Assembly: GCF_022682495.2 (NCBI RefSeq)
Contig: NC_071392.1
Span: 103,096,896 to 103,160,895, forward strand
Origin: Desmodus rotundus
Taxonomy: Eukaryota; Chordata; Mammalia; Chiroptera; Phyllostomidae
DNA: 64,000 bases
Direction of reading: 5' to 3'
The first letter of the stretch is position 1; each line of letters opens with the position of its first letter. A program made the position numbers and the translations under genes. The notes below the pieces were generated by a model. The model saw only the letters and a program-made list of their open reading frames with translations, did no database searches and had not been told where the DNA came from. Shown here piece by piece: positions 30,986 to 43,190 of the stretch.

Positions 30986-32439
30986 TCAATGAAAAGAGCT
31001 TTTCACACCCAGCTCAGTGCTCCCTTGCAGAGCCAGCTGCCCATGAACTTGAGGATGGTTTTGGAGGACGGCCGACACCTGGCACAGAATGAGACCGGGA
31101 CAAACACTTGCCGTATGGAGTGATTTCTCTGGTACAGAGGTGAGGCCACTGAAAAGGGAGTTCCTCCGTGATGTGATCATGGTGCTGGGTCCCACTTTCT
31201 AGGAACTCTTCCATGGTGTTGCTGCCTGTGTGAAATGATTTGCAGGCACGGTTCCGTGAGTCCTCTCCCTCCCTGCCTGGAAGGTGATGTAGAGGTACTT
31301 GCACTCCCAACAGGAGAGGTGAACCCCTTGCAAAGAAACCTGAGCTCCAGAAACAAAGGAGGCCCAAGCTTGGGCTCTGGAAGTCACACAGGCTGTCGCA
31401 TGAACAGCATCCATGGGACACCTGAGGAGCACATGCTGGCAGCTCTCGAAGCCCTAACCCTTCCGCCTGGGCAGAGGGGTGATTCCCAGCATTTCTGCCT
31501 TGCAGCTCTCAGAGCCAGCAGCTGCTTCCACCCCCGCCCCCGGCAGGGAACCTCAGCATGGGTCTGGATGGGGCCTGGGCCATTTGGGAGGTTGAGCATG
31601 CTCACACACAGTGTCCCACAGCCTGGCCGCTCCAGGCGCACCGTGTATTTTAGAATGCTTTCTCAAAATCTTTTGATCATTGTCTTCATACCGCACAAGT
31701 CTGCATGACACTTCAAAAAGATTGTTGTTGCAAAGGTGTCCCTTCGGCAGAATGTGCCCAGGGTAAAACTAATTCCCAGTGGCCCTGCTGCCCAGCTTCC
31801 CAGCTATGGTTCCCATCTTTGGGTCACAGCCCTTAGTCGAATTGGTTAAAGGCCCAAAGATCTCGCCATGGATTGAGATCTTTGGCTCAAAGGCTCACTT
31901 AGAATCAGGGCTCTGTGGGCAACAAATGGACAACTGTCATCCTCTGAGGGCAAAAGACAATCTTCCTCCTGGTCCCACAAACACTTGCAGCTAACAGAGC
32001 TGACAAGTGTCAGAAAATGGGCGGGCCCTCTGGGATGGGATCGCGGCACTTCCCAAGCTCGGCACCATCCATCAAAGGCAAGATTTGTCTCTCCAGGGTG
32101 TCACAGCCAAGCTGGCTTCTCCGCTTCCTGCCCCTCAGTGATCTCCCTGAGACAAATTTTCTTACATTGTCTCCGAGACAGTGAAGCTGGCTACTACCCG
32201 TAGCTTACCTGTCTGTCAGGGCCTCACCCGGAGAGGAGTGGCTGACTTTGCTATCAGCCAGGAAAAATGAGGAAACCTTACCACTGTCACTGGCCTATGA
32301 CAGCAACGTGACGTCACTGAAGACAAATCGAAGTGGGCCGATCAGCAGCAACTGGCCTAGCATGAGACGTTAATATTGAACCATGACAGGAGTAAAACAA
32401 GAATATAGATTTGGTGAACTTGGAAATACAAAAATAAAT
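30986..32439. other. Unique sequence, no gene seen
   Basis: A 157-codon plus frame (31235-31708) and a 135-codon minus frame (31014-31421) overlap each other, with no recognisable product. Nothing else supported. Confidence 0.4.
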
Positions 32440-32800
32440 AAATAACTGCAGAAACCCATTCCAGAACTTGCCGTCATTTCTAGTGACTATAAATGTTCAC
32501 CAGAATTTTTTAAATTGGCCACCAACACTATAGTTTCATAGCACCCATGCTATAAATTTCACAGATTTCCAAAGCTGAATGGATCAAAACTGTAAAGACC
32601 TGAGCTTAAAGGAACTCGTCTCTATTTCCCTCATTGGCACAAAACTGGAAGAAGTGAATCAGTGTGCTCTCCAATGCTTCGAAAACATTTGATGGGAGTA
32701 ATCAACGTACATTAATAAAAGGACTTTTATTCTCACATTGTAACATTCATTTGTAAGGACACTCAATTGAAACCTGTTGATTAATCAACTGTTTAACCAC
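32440..32800. promoter_or_regulatory. Candidate non-coding element with a perfect homeodomain-type palindrome
   Basis: AT-rich, repeat-free block. GTTGATTAATCAAC at 32776-32789 is an exact 14-bp palindrome resembling dimeric homeodomain or HNF1-type sites. Binding is inferred. Confidence 0.25.
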
Positions 32801-32960
32801 GTGACAGCATTTTTTGAACGACTTACTCTGTGCAAAACACGGTTAGGTGTGATAGCGTGTGCAGAGGAAGGTACTACAATTCCATCCAATGAGGCAAACA
32901 GTGCAAGTTCCTTTCATGCACCAAGAATCCTGCTAGACGCAGAGACGCAGGGCTGAGGAA
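32801..32960 (-). repeat. Probable L2 LINE 3' fragment, minus orientation
   Basis: 'TGAACGACTTACTCTGTGCAAAACACGGTTAGGTGTGATAGCG' follows the reverse L2 'tgagcacctactatgtgccaggcactg...taggtgctg' pattern. Much diverged. Confidence 0.45.
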
Positions 32961-33139
32961 AACGCAGATCTGGTCACGCAGGCACGACCGGGTGAGCAGT
33001 AAGCACGGGAAATCAGAAACTCGGGTGGAACAAAGGGTTTGTGCGGACCGGACAGGAGGTCTCGCTGGACAAAGGGAAGGTGGGAGACGCCTTCATCTCC
33101 TGCCCGACACATAAGGGCCACTGCCCAAGAGCACTGAGG

Positions 33140-33345
33140 GCCCTAGTCCCGTGAGAACTGTGGCCGTGAGCCCTGCCCTGGATTCAGACCCCTCCTCACT
33201 CTGAATGGGTGCAAGACCTGGAAACACCCTGGGCCTCAGTTTCCCCATCACTGACAACTGGGCACTAGTGCCTAGCTCATTGCAGATGAGACGGTGCCTG
33301 TAAAGGGCTGCTGAGGGCTGAGTCTGGAGCACAGAAGGTGGGCAG
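33140..33345 (+). repeat. MIR SINE, plus orientation
   Basis: 'CTGGATTCAGACCCC...GGTGCAAGACCTGGAAACACCCTGGGCCTCAGTTTCCCCATCACTGACAACTGGGCACTAGTGCCTAGCTCATTGCAGATGAGACGG' matches the MIR core and 3' end. Confidence 0.75.
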
Positions 33346-34029
33346 GCGGTGGCTGTCACTACAGCCGGGTCTCAGAGGCTGTGGTGTCCACTGGATCACT
33401 GATACTCCGTCATACCCTGCGGCCAGCGGGGGAGTCCTGAGCAGACAAGGACCGTCCCGGGCAGGGACTTGGCATTGCACGCAGACGTAGCCCTGAGCTC
33501 TGAGCCTCCTAGTCTGGCAGCGGCTTCAAAACCAACAACCCAAACTGTGTGACTGCAGTGTCCTGTCCTCCCTGAGCCAGCCCCGCACAGTGTGAGTGAC
33601 TGCAAAGGCAGAGTGGGGTCGGGGGTGGCCCCTCTGGCTGGTCAGTCTGATTGTGAAGGTGATAAACCGATGTGAAAGTTAAGTACATGTTAGATGGGGG
33701 TACAAGCTGTGGCAGGAAATCTTAGGGACTTGGACTCAGGAAAGGCAGAGCTCTCAAGCAGGGACAATCCCCCCACCCCCAAAAGGGAACACAGGGCTAT
33801 CTCAACTGGAGAGGGTGCTGCAGGGTAGAGACCAGGGAGCTGCTGAGACCCTGCCGTGCACAGGAGAGCTCCAGACAGCGGCAGCAATGCAGCTCAGAGC
33901 GCCGGCGTTGCCGAGGGTGAGGAGCCCGAGACAAGGGGAGCAGACGTGATGGGTGCTCCTTGGAGAGGAGAGTGCCTTGAACTCGGACTGGAAGGAGACG
34001 AAAGTCAGGGGAGCAGACAGGAGGGGGAA
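33346..34029. other. Non-repetitive GC-rich sequence, no gene seen
   Basis: Overlapping short frames only. Confidence 0.4.
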
Positions 34030-34370
34030 GCCTTCCAGGACGAGATGCCAGCAACAAAGTTCACCCAGGCTTCTCCTGCCTCCGGGCCTTTGCACCTGCT
34101 GTCCCCTCTGCGTAGTTGCCCTTCCCAGGCTTGCTCAGCTCCTTGGATAGGCCTTTCCTGACCACTGATGTGACTGCCTCCATCAGCTCTACCGTCCTTC
34201 ATAGCAATGTCACCTCCCTGACGTCACACAGTGGATGGTTCAATTGCTTGTCCACAGATGACAAAGTAACCTCCGGGAGGACAGGGACTCCTTTTGTCCC
34301 CTGTCCTTTCCCAGCACCCACAGTCCGGCAGAGACAAGGGCTCAGGAACACGTGTTAATGAAGGACTCAG
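34030..34370 (+). repeat. L2 LINE 3' region, plus orientation
   Basis: 'GCCTCCGGGCCTTTGCACCTGCTGTCCCCTCTGCG', 'GGATAGGCCTTTCCTGACCACTG', 'CCTCCGGGAGGACAGGGACTCCTTTTGTCC' and 'AACACGTGTTAATGAAG' follow the L2 order to its 3' end. Confidence 0.8.
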
Positions 34371-36109
34371 AAGCAGAGCCCTCCCCTCCACCCTCACAGG
34401 CCCGCCATTGGGACACCGATTGGCGGTGGGTCTTCCTGAGTCACCCACGTTCTTTACTGAATCTTAGACTCAGAGCCTCAGAGCTCTGCTGGCAGAACAC
34501 ACCGGTTTCCCACACGGACACTGAAGGTGAGGTCACCTCGTGTGGGGACAGACGCGAAAGGCCCCTCCCTTTGCTGAGAGGGGACTTAGAGTCACCGCAG
34601 GTGCCTGGGGTTCAGACTCTGAACGGGGGCCCTGCGGGGCCCACTCCATTTACTCTTATTTCTCTCCTTCCAGCTCTCAGCAAGCCCACAGCACTCCCCT
34701 GGCTTCCGTCTTCACCCATTTAAGGAAAATTAAAAACAAATGAAATGCACGTAGGAGAACGTCTTCAGGGGGGAGCAGGCCGCTGGGCTGCAGTGCACGG
34801 GCTCCTAGTGGCGTCTCCATGCTGATCAACTACTTACCGAGCCCTGACTGTGTTTCTGGGGCCACCAAGGCAGAAAGGAGACAGGGTCCCCGCCCGGGGG
34901 CTCCCTGGGAGGAAGGGGCCGTGTGCGGGGCTGAAACAATGTTCCAGAGACGCGTCAAGGCTACAGGCTGCTCGATGCCTTTATGACAGTTTTATTTTTA
35001 ATGATGCCCACCTTCTTCCTGATTTAAAAAGTAATAAAAAGTTTATCAAATATTCCTAGAAAGTAGAAAAACAAAATTCAACTCCAGGGTATTACTGCAC
35101 ATATAAAAGTTCTACTTGATATAAATTGGGATTTCATAGCAAACGTGTCCTTCAGACCCTGCCCTGACTTTGACCTCACCTTGTACCGCCATCCAGGCGT
35201 CCTCAGAAGCTTCAGCGTTAACAGCTCTGAAGTGTCCTGTCCTCTGGTTGTGTGACGGGCCCCCTGCTGCTGGGCGGTGGGCATTCCCTCTCTGTTCTGT
35301 TCTGTTGCTGTTGTCCTTGGCTGGTATGAACCACGCCGTGGAAACATCCTCAAGGAGCTTCCGTGTCTCTGGTGGGTGACCCTTCACGTTCCCAGTGTGG
35401 GAGGGAAAACCTCAGCCTGCGCTGGAAGTGGATTCTAAGCTTTCCCAGGGTTCTGTCTGCAGAGGAGGGGAGGGAGACATGTAGAACTGGACAAGCCATC
35501 CAGGTGTCCACCTGTGCACTCTGGGCATCACCTGGACAGGACCCCGCCCTGCCCAGTGCCATCACCCAGTGGTCGCCCCCTTCACAAGGACAAACCCAGG
35601 GTGGGGCACCTGCTGGGTCTGAACTTTTGGCATACGGAACCCCTGGACCATGGGAAATCCTAAATGATTTGCTGCAACATCATTGCGTTAAAATTCGTTC
35701 CTCTCTTATGCTCTGGCCCAGGATAAGGAAGTGTCTGTCCTGGGCAGGTCCACGAGGCTCTGAGCTCCGTCTGAGAACAGAAGCTCTTCTGGGCAGAAGA
35801 AGCCTCTCTCTGGCTGTTCTGTCCCCACCGTGAGCAGATGGAGGGGCCGCAGGGCTCCCGGGGCTGCTGGGTGGGAGCCGGCCTCACAGGGCCCTGCTTC
35901 TCTCCCACTTTCCTGCAGCAGACAGGGGAGGGTGGGAACCGGGTGGACATCTCCTGCTGGAAGTCGACATGTACATTAGGCTCTTTGCCCTGAGATACCA
36001 GCTCAAACCTTCTTAAACTCATTTCGATTTGATACAAAAGCTAAAATTTCAGCCTGATAGCCTAGCACTGAATTGTCCCTTTCATAGGGTTAGCCCCGAA
36101 TGACTTTTC
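34371..36109. other. Unique sequence, no gene seen
   Basis: Frames of 123-156 codons overlap frames on the other strand and lack domains. 34990-35110 is AT-rich. No repeat recognised. Confidence 0.4.
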
Positions 36110-36240
36110 CCATGTGGCTTTTCCTCTTAGAAGGAGCTGTGTGACCTCAGACTAGTTACATAACCTCTCTGCGCTTCACTTCCCACTCCTGTCCAAGGGG
36201 AATAGTGACTGACAGCCATGTCCTGTGGAACTGTCAGCCG
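36110..36240 (+). repeat. MIR SINE fragment, plus orientation
   Basis: 'GAGCTGTGTGACCTCAGACTAGTTACATAACCTCTCTGCGCTTCACTTCCCACTCCTGTCCAAGGGGAATAGTGAC' matches the MIR core. Confidence 0.75.
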
Positions 36241-39200
36241 ACACCGCGAGACCACACAGCAGAGCAGCCAGCCCGACCAGCACGCGCTGCCTGGGGGAAG
36301 CACTCATTGGTGGGCAGGTGCTATCCATTCCCTCTTGACTCCTGAGAGCCAGGAGCAGAGCCTGCCCCTCCCCCAGGCTAACTCTGCTCCCAAAGAGGAG
36401 CCACGACAACAACGCTGATGGTGATTTAATAACAGACTCCACAGGGAGAACAGTCATCGGGACGGGACACCGCTGGAGTCTCCCCAGCGAAGATGTCAGG
36501 GTGAAGCACAGGAAACACGGTGACGTGTGACTCAGAGGAGACAGGCCTGCCCTGCTAGTCCCTTGTCCCTGGGCAGAGGCCAACTCTAGGTTTGACAAAC
36601 GCGCAGTGAGAAACGACTGGAAAGTAGCAATGAGCTGACATAGTGACGTCCACACAGACGGTCTCGGCATCAGTGGGATGTGACGAGCCTTGAAGATCTG
36701 ATTAGAGAAAAGAGACAGACAGACAAGAGTTGGGCGTGTGTGTGCAGGTAGCTGGGGCTTCACCGAACGTGGACCAGCAGACCCCTGTGCCCACCCTGGA
36801 AACAGGTGACAAAGCAACATGGGGCTCAGGACCCACTGTCCGGCATAAAGACGGGCTGCTGCCCCCAGAGCTGGAAGCGAGGAGATTCGGGTGCTACGAG
36901 GGCCACGGCGTGTCCAGTCGCAAGGGCCTGTGTCATTTGGCTATCGTCACATGCCTCCCCCGCTCCTGGATCAGACCCTGAGAGACAGACCCAGGGACCT
37001 CACTGGGAACAAGGAAAGCCCAGCTCTGTGACTTGTGAGGCCGGTTTGGAGACGGTAACTTGACCTTGCACCACAGTGACCAGCATGGACGGATTCTCTC
37101 TGCAAAACCAGAGAGAGGGGATTCAGGCTTAACTACCAGCTGTGGGGGCCTGGCTATCAGCTCTGTCCTACCGCCGAGAGGGGCAGTTTCTATCTCCCAG
37201 TCTCAGATCTCCACGTTGAGAACCAAATGGCATCGGGACACACGGGTCTAGTTAGAGGGGCCCCACTACAGATGCCTCCCCCCACCCCCCGAAGCCTCTC
37301 TCAGGGACACATGACACCAAGGTGATCCGAATTCTAAAGGGGCTGCCGAACTGCCCTCTGAAAACGAACCTGCTGAGACAGAAGGATGGTCCATTTCAGG
37401 ATGGCCATGGAGACAAACACAGACTTCATCTCCGCTCGGAGTCCTTCCTGCGCACCGAGTTTCCCAACGTGAGAAAGAGTCGGGATTCCCTGACAAGGGA
37501 GGCAGGACACTGGGAGGGTCGCGAGGGTGGGTTCCCCCCAGGGCAGTGGCTCCAGTGGACCCTGCCCAGGCTCACAAGGAGGCGAGGGAACACTGTTCCA
37601 GGGTGGTGGAGAGGCCACTCTCAGGAGGAGAAAAACAAATATCTGTGCATCCCGGCCGACCAGCCTTGTGACGTCCTTATGGCGCCTTCGCTGATCTCCA
37701 CCAGCTCCACCCTCCTGCTGCTTTATGATGTGGAAATTCTGGTCACTAGAACGAAGGACAGGGCTCTCAGGCCAGGGCTCCAGGGGCAGACGCGGACCCT
37801 GGGTTGGGGGACAGATGGCTGCCCGGACGGCTCCCCAGACCCGCCAGCGTGTGGCCGCCCAGAGAGGCGCGCTCAGAAACCCAGGGACCCGCGGTTTGTG
37901 TGAGTCTCTTGCTGTCACAGGAAGAAATAAATTCCCAGGTAAATTTCATACCCGTCGTTGTGAGATGGGTTTCTACAGAGATTGACACATCTCGGCCAAT
38001 TAGTCGCCACGGTGGCATCTACGATCGCTATTTTCCATGGACGTCATCTCAGCTCTCAGTGCTGAGACAGGGACAGTGGTGACACGTCCCCACAGAACAG
38101 TAAGTGGCCCGTCCTCATTACAGCTGCACGAGCCCCCGGTGGCTTTTATTGTGCTTTGCTGGTGAGCCTGTAAGAGAGAGGCAGTCATTCTGGGCCATCG
38201 ATGGTTTCAGTTTTTGACAACTCGGAGGCGGCAGAGATCCGTCCTCTGGGTAGCGCGGAGTCGGTGGGGAGTTGACCTGGAAGGGCCCCGAGCCCGTGTT
38301 TGCCCCCACAAAACCCACACGGTAAGTCACAGGTGCCAGCTGACTACACTGCTGTGGCTGTTCGAGGATGCGATCACCCAATTCAAGCCGCATTTCATGC
38401 ACTTACAGCAGGCCGTTTGCCGCTCGGAAAGGCAGGCACGGCTGGGCCTACAGCTTCGGAGCAGAGCGTCCAGCGGGGGTGGTTGAACCTGGGGATCAGG
38501 ACAATGGCCCTTGAGTGGCGGGAACTTGGGAACCCGGGCCTTGTGGGACCTGTCTCCCATTTCTCAGCTTCACAGGTAGGCAGCCTGTCCTTCAATCCAC
38601 ATCCACGCGGAAAGGCGATGTGAGGGACGTGGGAGCACTGAATCGCTGGGGTCAGAGGTCAGAGGCACAGACTTCCTCTCGGGAAAGCGCCAGTGAACCG
38701 ACTCACAGTCCAGGAAACACGGAGGCCTCCGCAGCACCGTCCCCACTCCTGACGCCGTGGGGACTCAGCCCGAAGCCCCTGACGCCTGAGCTGAGCTCCT
38801 CCCTGTGGGTCTCTGACAGAGACTGAGCCCCTCCCACAGAGGCCATCTGCCTCTCTGAGTTAAGCAGGTTCATATTTCAGAGCCGCTTGGCTGTGCTGTG
38901 GCCTGACCTCCGAGGGTCACCGTCTGAATTTGCTCACTGAGGCCTGTGTCCCAGACCCTGCGATTAAGCCCCTGGTCTCCCCACGTCATCCCCTCCCCCA
39001 GGATCCTTTGCACAGAAGGTTTCATTGTCCCCCCGCCTCTGACTCAGACGTGCCCTGGCCTTCAGTTTCCGCAGACGCCCCTCGCCTGCCTTGGGTCAGG
39101 GGTCCCCCAGCCTCCACCACGTCTGGAGTGGTGGGCCCAGCAGTCCCGGGCTCCTGTGTGACACCAGCTTCCAACAGGAAGCCTGGGCCCCATGGACCCT

Positions 39201-40850
39201 GAGGGTCCGGAGTGGACCCGATGCAGCGTGGACGGTGACGGGGTTGCAGCGCCCCTTCGGAGCCGTGGGGGAGATGACGGTGTCCTTCCGAACGAAACCG
39301 TGCTCTCTGCCCCGAGCTTCAGGTGACACGGGGGTCTGCACTGACTCTGTCTGACACTCTCCAGGGAGGGAAGGGAAAGTCCCCGAGAGACCGCCACATC
39401 GACCTCCCCTTGGCCTCCAGACTGGAAATCCCCTCAGTAGAAAGCCTCAGATCTGTGCCCGCCAGACCGTGTGTCTCATCGGCCGTCCCCGGGGGCTTGG
39501 GCCAGCTCCTTCACTGTGCTCCTTCACCTGTCACGTGGGGACAGTGATTGGACCGGCCTCACATGCTTGTCAGAGTCAGAGACAGGCACGAAGATCCATG
39601 GGCACGGGAGGCCACACGTGAGCCATGCTGACACTGATGTGGGACTCACTGGGGGAGCTGCTCGCTAGATTCTAGGCAGAGAGGGAAATGAAAGGCCACC
39701 CGAGCTTGAAGAAGGACATGGCCGAATCCCTGAGCCCACCCGGGGGCTTTGTAGGCCAGGAAATGGGCGTGATGATGGGCCCTGCAGACAGTGGGCACGC
39801 AGTCACCTCTGCTGCCTGCCTGACCTGTCTGTCCTCAGCCCCCATGGGTCACACTCCAAAGCCAACCTGCTGAGCGGCCAAACCACCACCAAGGAGGGCC
39901 CCTCACAGGCACGGATCCCGAAAGGCCACTTTGCTTTTAAAACAGTGGACAGATGCCTGAAGCAGAGTCTGGAAGAGACCAGGAGTGTGACTCATCAGAG
40001 GCCCTGAGCAGGGGCCTCAGTGTAGCCAGGACATCGGGAGCCCCGCTGTGACTGGACAACCGAGTTTCCGGTTTGTGCAAAATGAACATGTCTTAGCTTT
40101 TCACTGAACGAGGAGGAAGCTTCTCTCTGGACAGTCAGAGATGCACTGGGAGAATGTCCCCCGCCTGTCCTGTGGTGCAGACACCCAGCCTGGGGGTGGT
40201 TCCAACCTCCCTCAGAGGGCCCAGGACTGGCAATTTGTTCACTTTCTGAGGTTCTGCTGGTGAAATCAGGAAGCTGCTCAGTGTGCTGCAGCTGACGCTG
40301 ACTCACGAGGACAGATCCAGAGGTCTGTGTTCACCATGTCACTTTGTCACAGGAACCCCGGGACCCAACAGGTCCTGAATGCTCCCTGCAGGTGAGCTGG
40401 GACCTGGAACCAGGACCCTGGGGCCCCAGTTGAATTTCTCTGAAGAGGCCTGGGCTCCTCAGCCAGCCCTGTGGGGTGAGCTGCCGTGGAGGAAAGGAAA
40501 ATGGGTCCACAGGGCCCTGCGGTGCCCCCTCCCTGGTGCCTGACACCTGTCCCAGGAGCAGAGGCACCAGCAGCCCTGCCTTTCCCTGGGGCTGGTTACA
40601 GCCCCTCCTCAAAGTCCCCACTGGGTGAGTCCACAAGCCAGGTTTGGCCAGTGACCTCGGTGTGGGTGGAGGTCCCGAACCCCAGCCCTCGCTGCTGAAG
40701 CCCCCGTCCACGTGCCCTTCCTTTCAGCAGCTGGAGCGGCATCCGATCTCTGGGCTCTCCCTCTTGTTCACCCTGCGCTGGGGGCGGTGTCCATGGCTCC
40801 CCTTCTCTTCCAGGAGCTCAGGGGAAACACCTTTGCCAGGAGCTGCCCCA
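36241..40850. other. GC-rich tract of about 4.6 kb, no gene and almost no recognisable repeat
   Basis: CpG-containing, GC-rich sequence. It yields the biggest frames of the window (36176-36820 minus, 214 codons; 37322-37903 plus, 193; 37334-37918 minus, 194), but each is opposed by a similar frame on the other strand and none has a domain, repeat pattern or signal sequence I recognise. 39500-39660 has a weak MIR look ('GTGCTCCTTCACCTGTCACGTGGGGACAGTG'). Either unique sequence or a repeat family unknown to me. Confidence 0.4.
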
Positions 40851-41100
40851 AGATCCCCGTGCAATGGCACAGTGCGGCACTAATGGATGGAATTAGCAGC
40901 CCCAGCAACGCTGACGCACCTCCTCGCGGAGACCGTGACGCGTGCTGGGGAAAAGGAGTCATCAGATGTGTGCAAACATCCCGGGCGGTGGAAGGGCCTC
41001 GGGCTCCGACACATGATGAATGAGCAAATTAGAGGCTTCGGAAAAGTGTAAATATCATCCTTTGTAAGTCCCTCCCCGGGCAGGGAAAGAAAAAAATGTT
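40851..41100. promoter_or_regulatory. Weak candidate non-coding element
   Basis: 'GCACTAATGGATGGAATTAGCAGCCCCAGC' and 'GATGAATGAGCAAATTAGAGGCTTCGGAAAAGTGTAAATATCATCC' combine TAAT/ATTA cores with retained CpGs. Weaker than 16205-16600. Confidence 0.2.
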
Positions 41101-41487
41101 TTTCCAAAGCAATGAGGCCTTCCTTCTATTTTTTTTCCCTTCTATTTTTTCCCCGAGTAATTCCTGAGACTGTTTTACATACCTTGACATATCCTGATTC
41201 GTCTTCCACTTTCCTACCAACACCTGGGCAGTGTGAGGGAGGAACCAGACCCGGCTGTAGTTTCAACCTGTTTTCCTCTAATTCAGTGTTTCTCACCCTT
41301 ATTTCATTACCACCCTCTGCGGAGCCAATTTAGACATTTTCTCCTTCATGGTCCCTCGTGAAATTTTAATACCGCAGCAACACGGTACAGTGGTTTATGT
41401 ACTACAGGTACATCTGTGTTCTCGCATAAAGAGGGTAGAGTCTTTTCTTCCCCAGGAACCAGCTTTCACCCTTGTGGAGAATGTCTG
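41101..41487. other. Unassigned sequence
   Basis: 41280-41470 ('CAGTGTTTCTCACCCTTATTTCATTACCACCC...CCCTCGTGAAATTTTAATACC') resembles an old DNA-transposon-type repeat; the family is not resolved. Confidence 0.3.
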
Positions 41488-42065
41488 TTTTTCATTCATT
41501 CATTTATTCACTGAAACATGCAGTAAATGGGCATCCGGTGCAGACTCTGGGCCCAGGACACATGGCCACAGCTGGTGACCAGTGCGGATGGAGCCCAGTG
41601 GGCAGAGGGGAGCATGGCGAGACGAAATGCTAGAGAGGTGACAGGTGATGATGGAGACGGAGAGACAGATCATGTGGTCAGGCATGCGGACCACTGGGAA
41701 GACTTCAGCTTTTACTCTGAAGGAAGTGAGTCATTGGGACTTGATCTGGTTTACATGTTAACAGGATGACCTGGCTAAGAACAGGTTGGGGGTGTGGGGC
41801 AAGCACTGAATCAGGGAGACCAGGGGATAATCGCCTGAGTCACTCACTCAGTCACAGTGGAGCACGTGAGACGGGGTCTCTTCCAGGTGGAGGTGGCAGG
41901 TTGTGCTGCTGGCTACCTGAGTGCAGACAGAGAGGAGGAGCCCAGGACAACGCCCAGATGGGCTGCCGTGAATGGAGACGGGAAGACTGGGGGAAGGTCT
42001 GGGCTTCTGTCACATTCCTCTGGCCGACTGGGAGAACCACCTCGGCGAGGGGACAGAGTGAGTGA
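41488..42065 (-). repeat. L2 LINE 3' region, minus orientation
   Basis: Starts 'CATTCATTCATTTATTCACTGAAACATGCAG' (reverse L2 terminal repeats) and passes 'GACTTCAGCTTTTACTCTGAAGGAAGTGAGTCATTGG', consistent with a reverse ORF2 end. Later parts are very diverged. Confidence 0.6.
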
Positions 42066-42424
42066 GATTTATTACGGTTCTCCAGGCAGGTCCAGCTTCG
42101 TTATTTGTGGGGTCTCTGCAAAAGGAAAAGTGCTCAAGAGCAGGAAGAAAATGCCAGGACAAGTGCTAGGATAAGAAAGCTTCTCCTTTTCTTCTGCAGT
42201 CTCTCTCTTGACCTGTCATGGCATTTTTTGATCACTGTTAAGTGGATATGGGGGTACATGTGGGGCAGTCCAGACCCTCCTAGGCCAAGGCCAAGGGCAC
42301 AAACAGTCCTGGGCAGTAATATTCTGAGAAAATTCTCCATAGAGGCACCTTTTCAAGAGTGTCTTTTAAAGAAACACCGTGGTGTGATGGTGATTAAAAC
42401 TAAAATAAAAATGGTTAGCAGTCC
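42066..42424. other. Non-repetitive sequence, no gene seen
   Basis: Part of a 202-codon plus frame (42105-42713) that runs on into the L2 at 42425; judged chance. Confidence 0.4.
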
Positions 42425-42635
42425 TCCTCCGGGGTGGCCTCACAACCTGCTCCCTCTGCTCAAATGCCGCCTCCTCCCAGAGGCCCCCCCTGACCACTCA
42501 CCCTCTATTTCTTTACCCTGCCCTGTTTTTTATTTGTTCATTTTCTGCCTCATTCAATCTAACTTCTGCTCCATGGGGGCCGTGCTGGGCACACGGTGGG
42601 TAGTCAACATGCATTTGCTGAGGGAACGAAGAGTT
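42425..42635 (+). repeat. L2 LINE 3' region, plus orientation
   Basis: 'CTCAAATGCCGCCTCCTCCCAGAGGCCCCCCCTGACCACTC', 'CTGCCCTGTTTTTTATTTGTTCATTTTCTGCC' and 'GTGCTGGGCACACGGTGGGTAGTCAACATGCATTTGCTGAGGG' are the L2 ORF2 end and 3' UTR. Confidence 0.85.
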
Positions 42636-42999
42636 TTATGTATTTACCTAAGCAACCACATAAACAACTACACAAAAAGAGCCCCTGCAAGGCTTTCCAT
42701 CACATCCAGCTGATAATAGGTGTTATGTGTGGGCCGGTGGAAGCCAGGGGTGGGGCATAGGGATTTGCGCTTGTCTCTAATGTTTTGCTTTTCCTACAGA
42801 GGAAAGAAATGTATGCATTGCTTGTGTAATAAAAATTAATTCTAATTAGAAAACCAATTTCACGCAATAAAGATTTTACAATAAAGACACAGAATTTTCA
42901 GTTCCTCTGATTGAGATATCTTCCAACTAGCACTCCATCATCCTGAAAGGACCAGTTCTGCGGTAAACAAACAAATGTTGGTGCATTAATAACAATAAC
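42636..42999. other. Non-repetitive AT-rich sequence, no gene seen
   Basis: Contains 'AAAAATTAATTCTAATTAGAAAACC' with TAAT cores; nothing firm. Confidence 0.35.
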
Positions 43000-43190
43000 A
43001 GCATTACTGATGACGTTTGCTCCTCCCGCTAACAGTTTCACGGGGCTTTGCTGATCCCACAGCGTCTGCCTCCCGTGAGCTCATTGGATTCTTATGACAA
43101 CATTGTCATAAGACAACGTCATTATTGGTGTTCCTGTTTTTCCAAAGAAGATCTGGTGACTCCCTCTGTGCCATGGACACTGACTGAGGG
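43000..43190 (-). repeat. MIR SINE fragment, minus orientation
   Basis: 'GTGAGCTCATTGGATTCTTATGACAACATTGTCATAAGACAACGTCATTATTGGTGTTCCTGTTTTTCCAAAGAAG' follows the reverse MIR core ('ctcatttaatcctcacaacaaccctatgaggtaggtactattattatccccattttacag'). A perfect palindrome (43091-43112) has arisen in it. Confidence 0.55.

Noticed and set aside
36176..36820. 214-codon minus-strand frame as a gene
   Set aside because: No domain, no recognisable family and GC-rich context with similarly long opposing frames nearby; such frames are expected by chance here. The 5' part of the span also overlaps a MIR.
37322..37918. 193- and 194-codon frames on opposite strands over the same bases
   Set aside because: Two near-equal antisense frames without motifs indicate low stop density from composition rather than coding.
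37800..38070. CpG island promoter and first exon
   Set aside because: CpG is only moderately raised over a short span, and no transcription-start-like core or splice-consistent frame was seen.
42105..42713. 202-codon plus-strand frame
   Set aside because: Its second half is L2 3' sequence, so the frame crosses a repeat boundary by chance.
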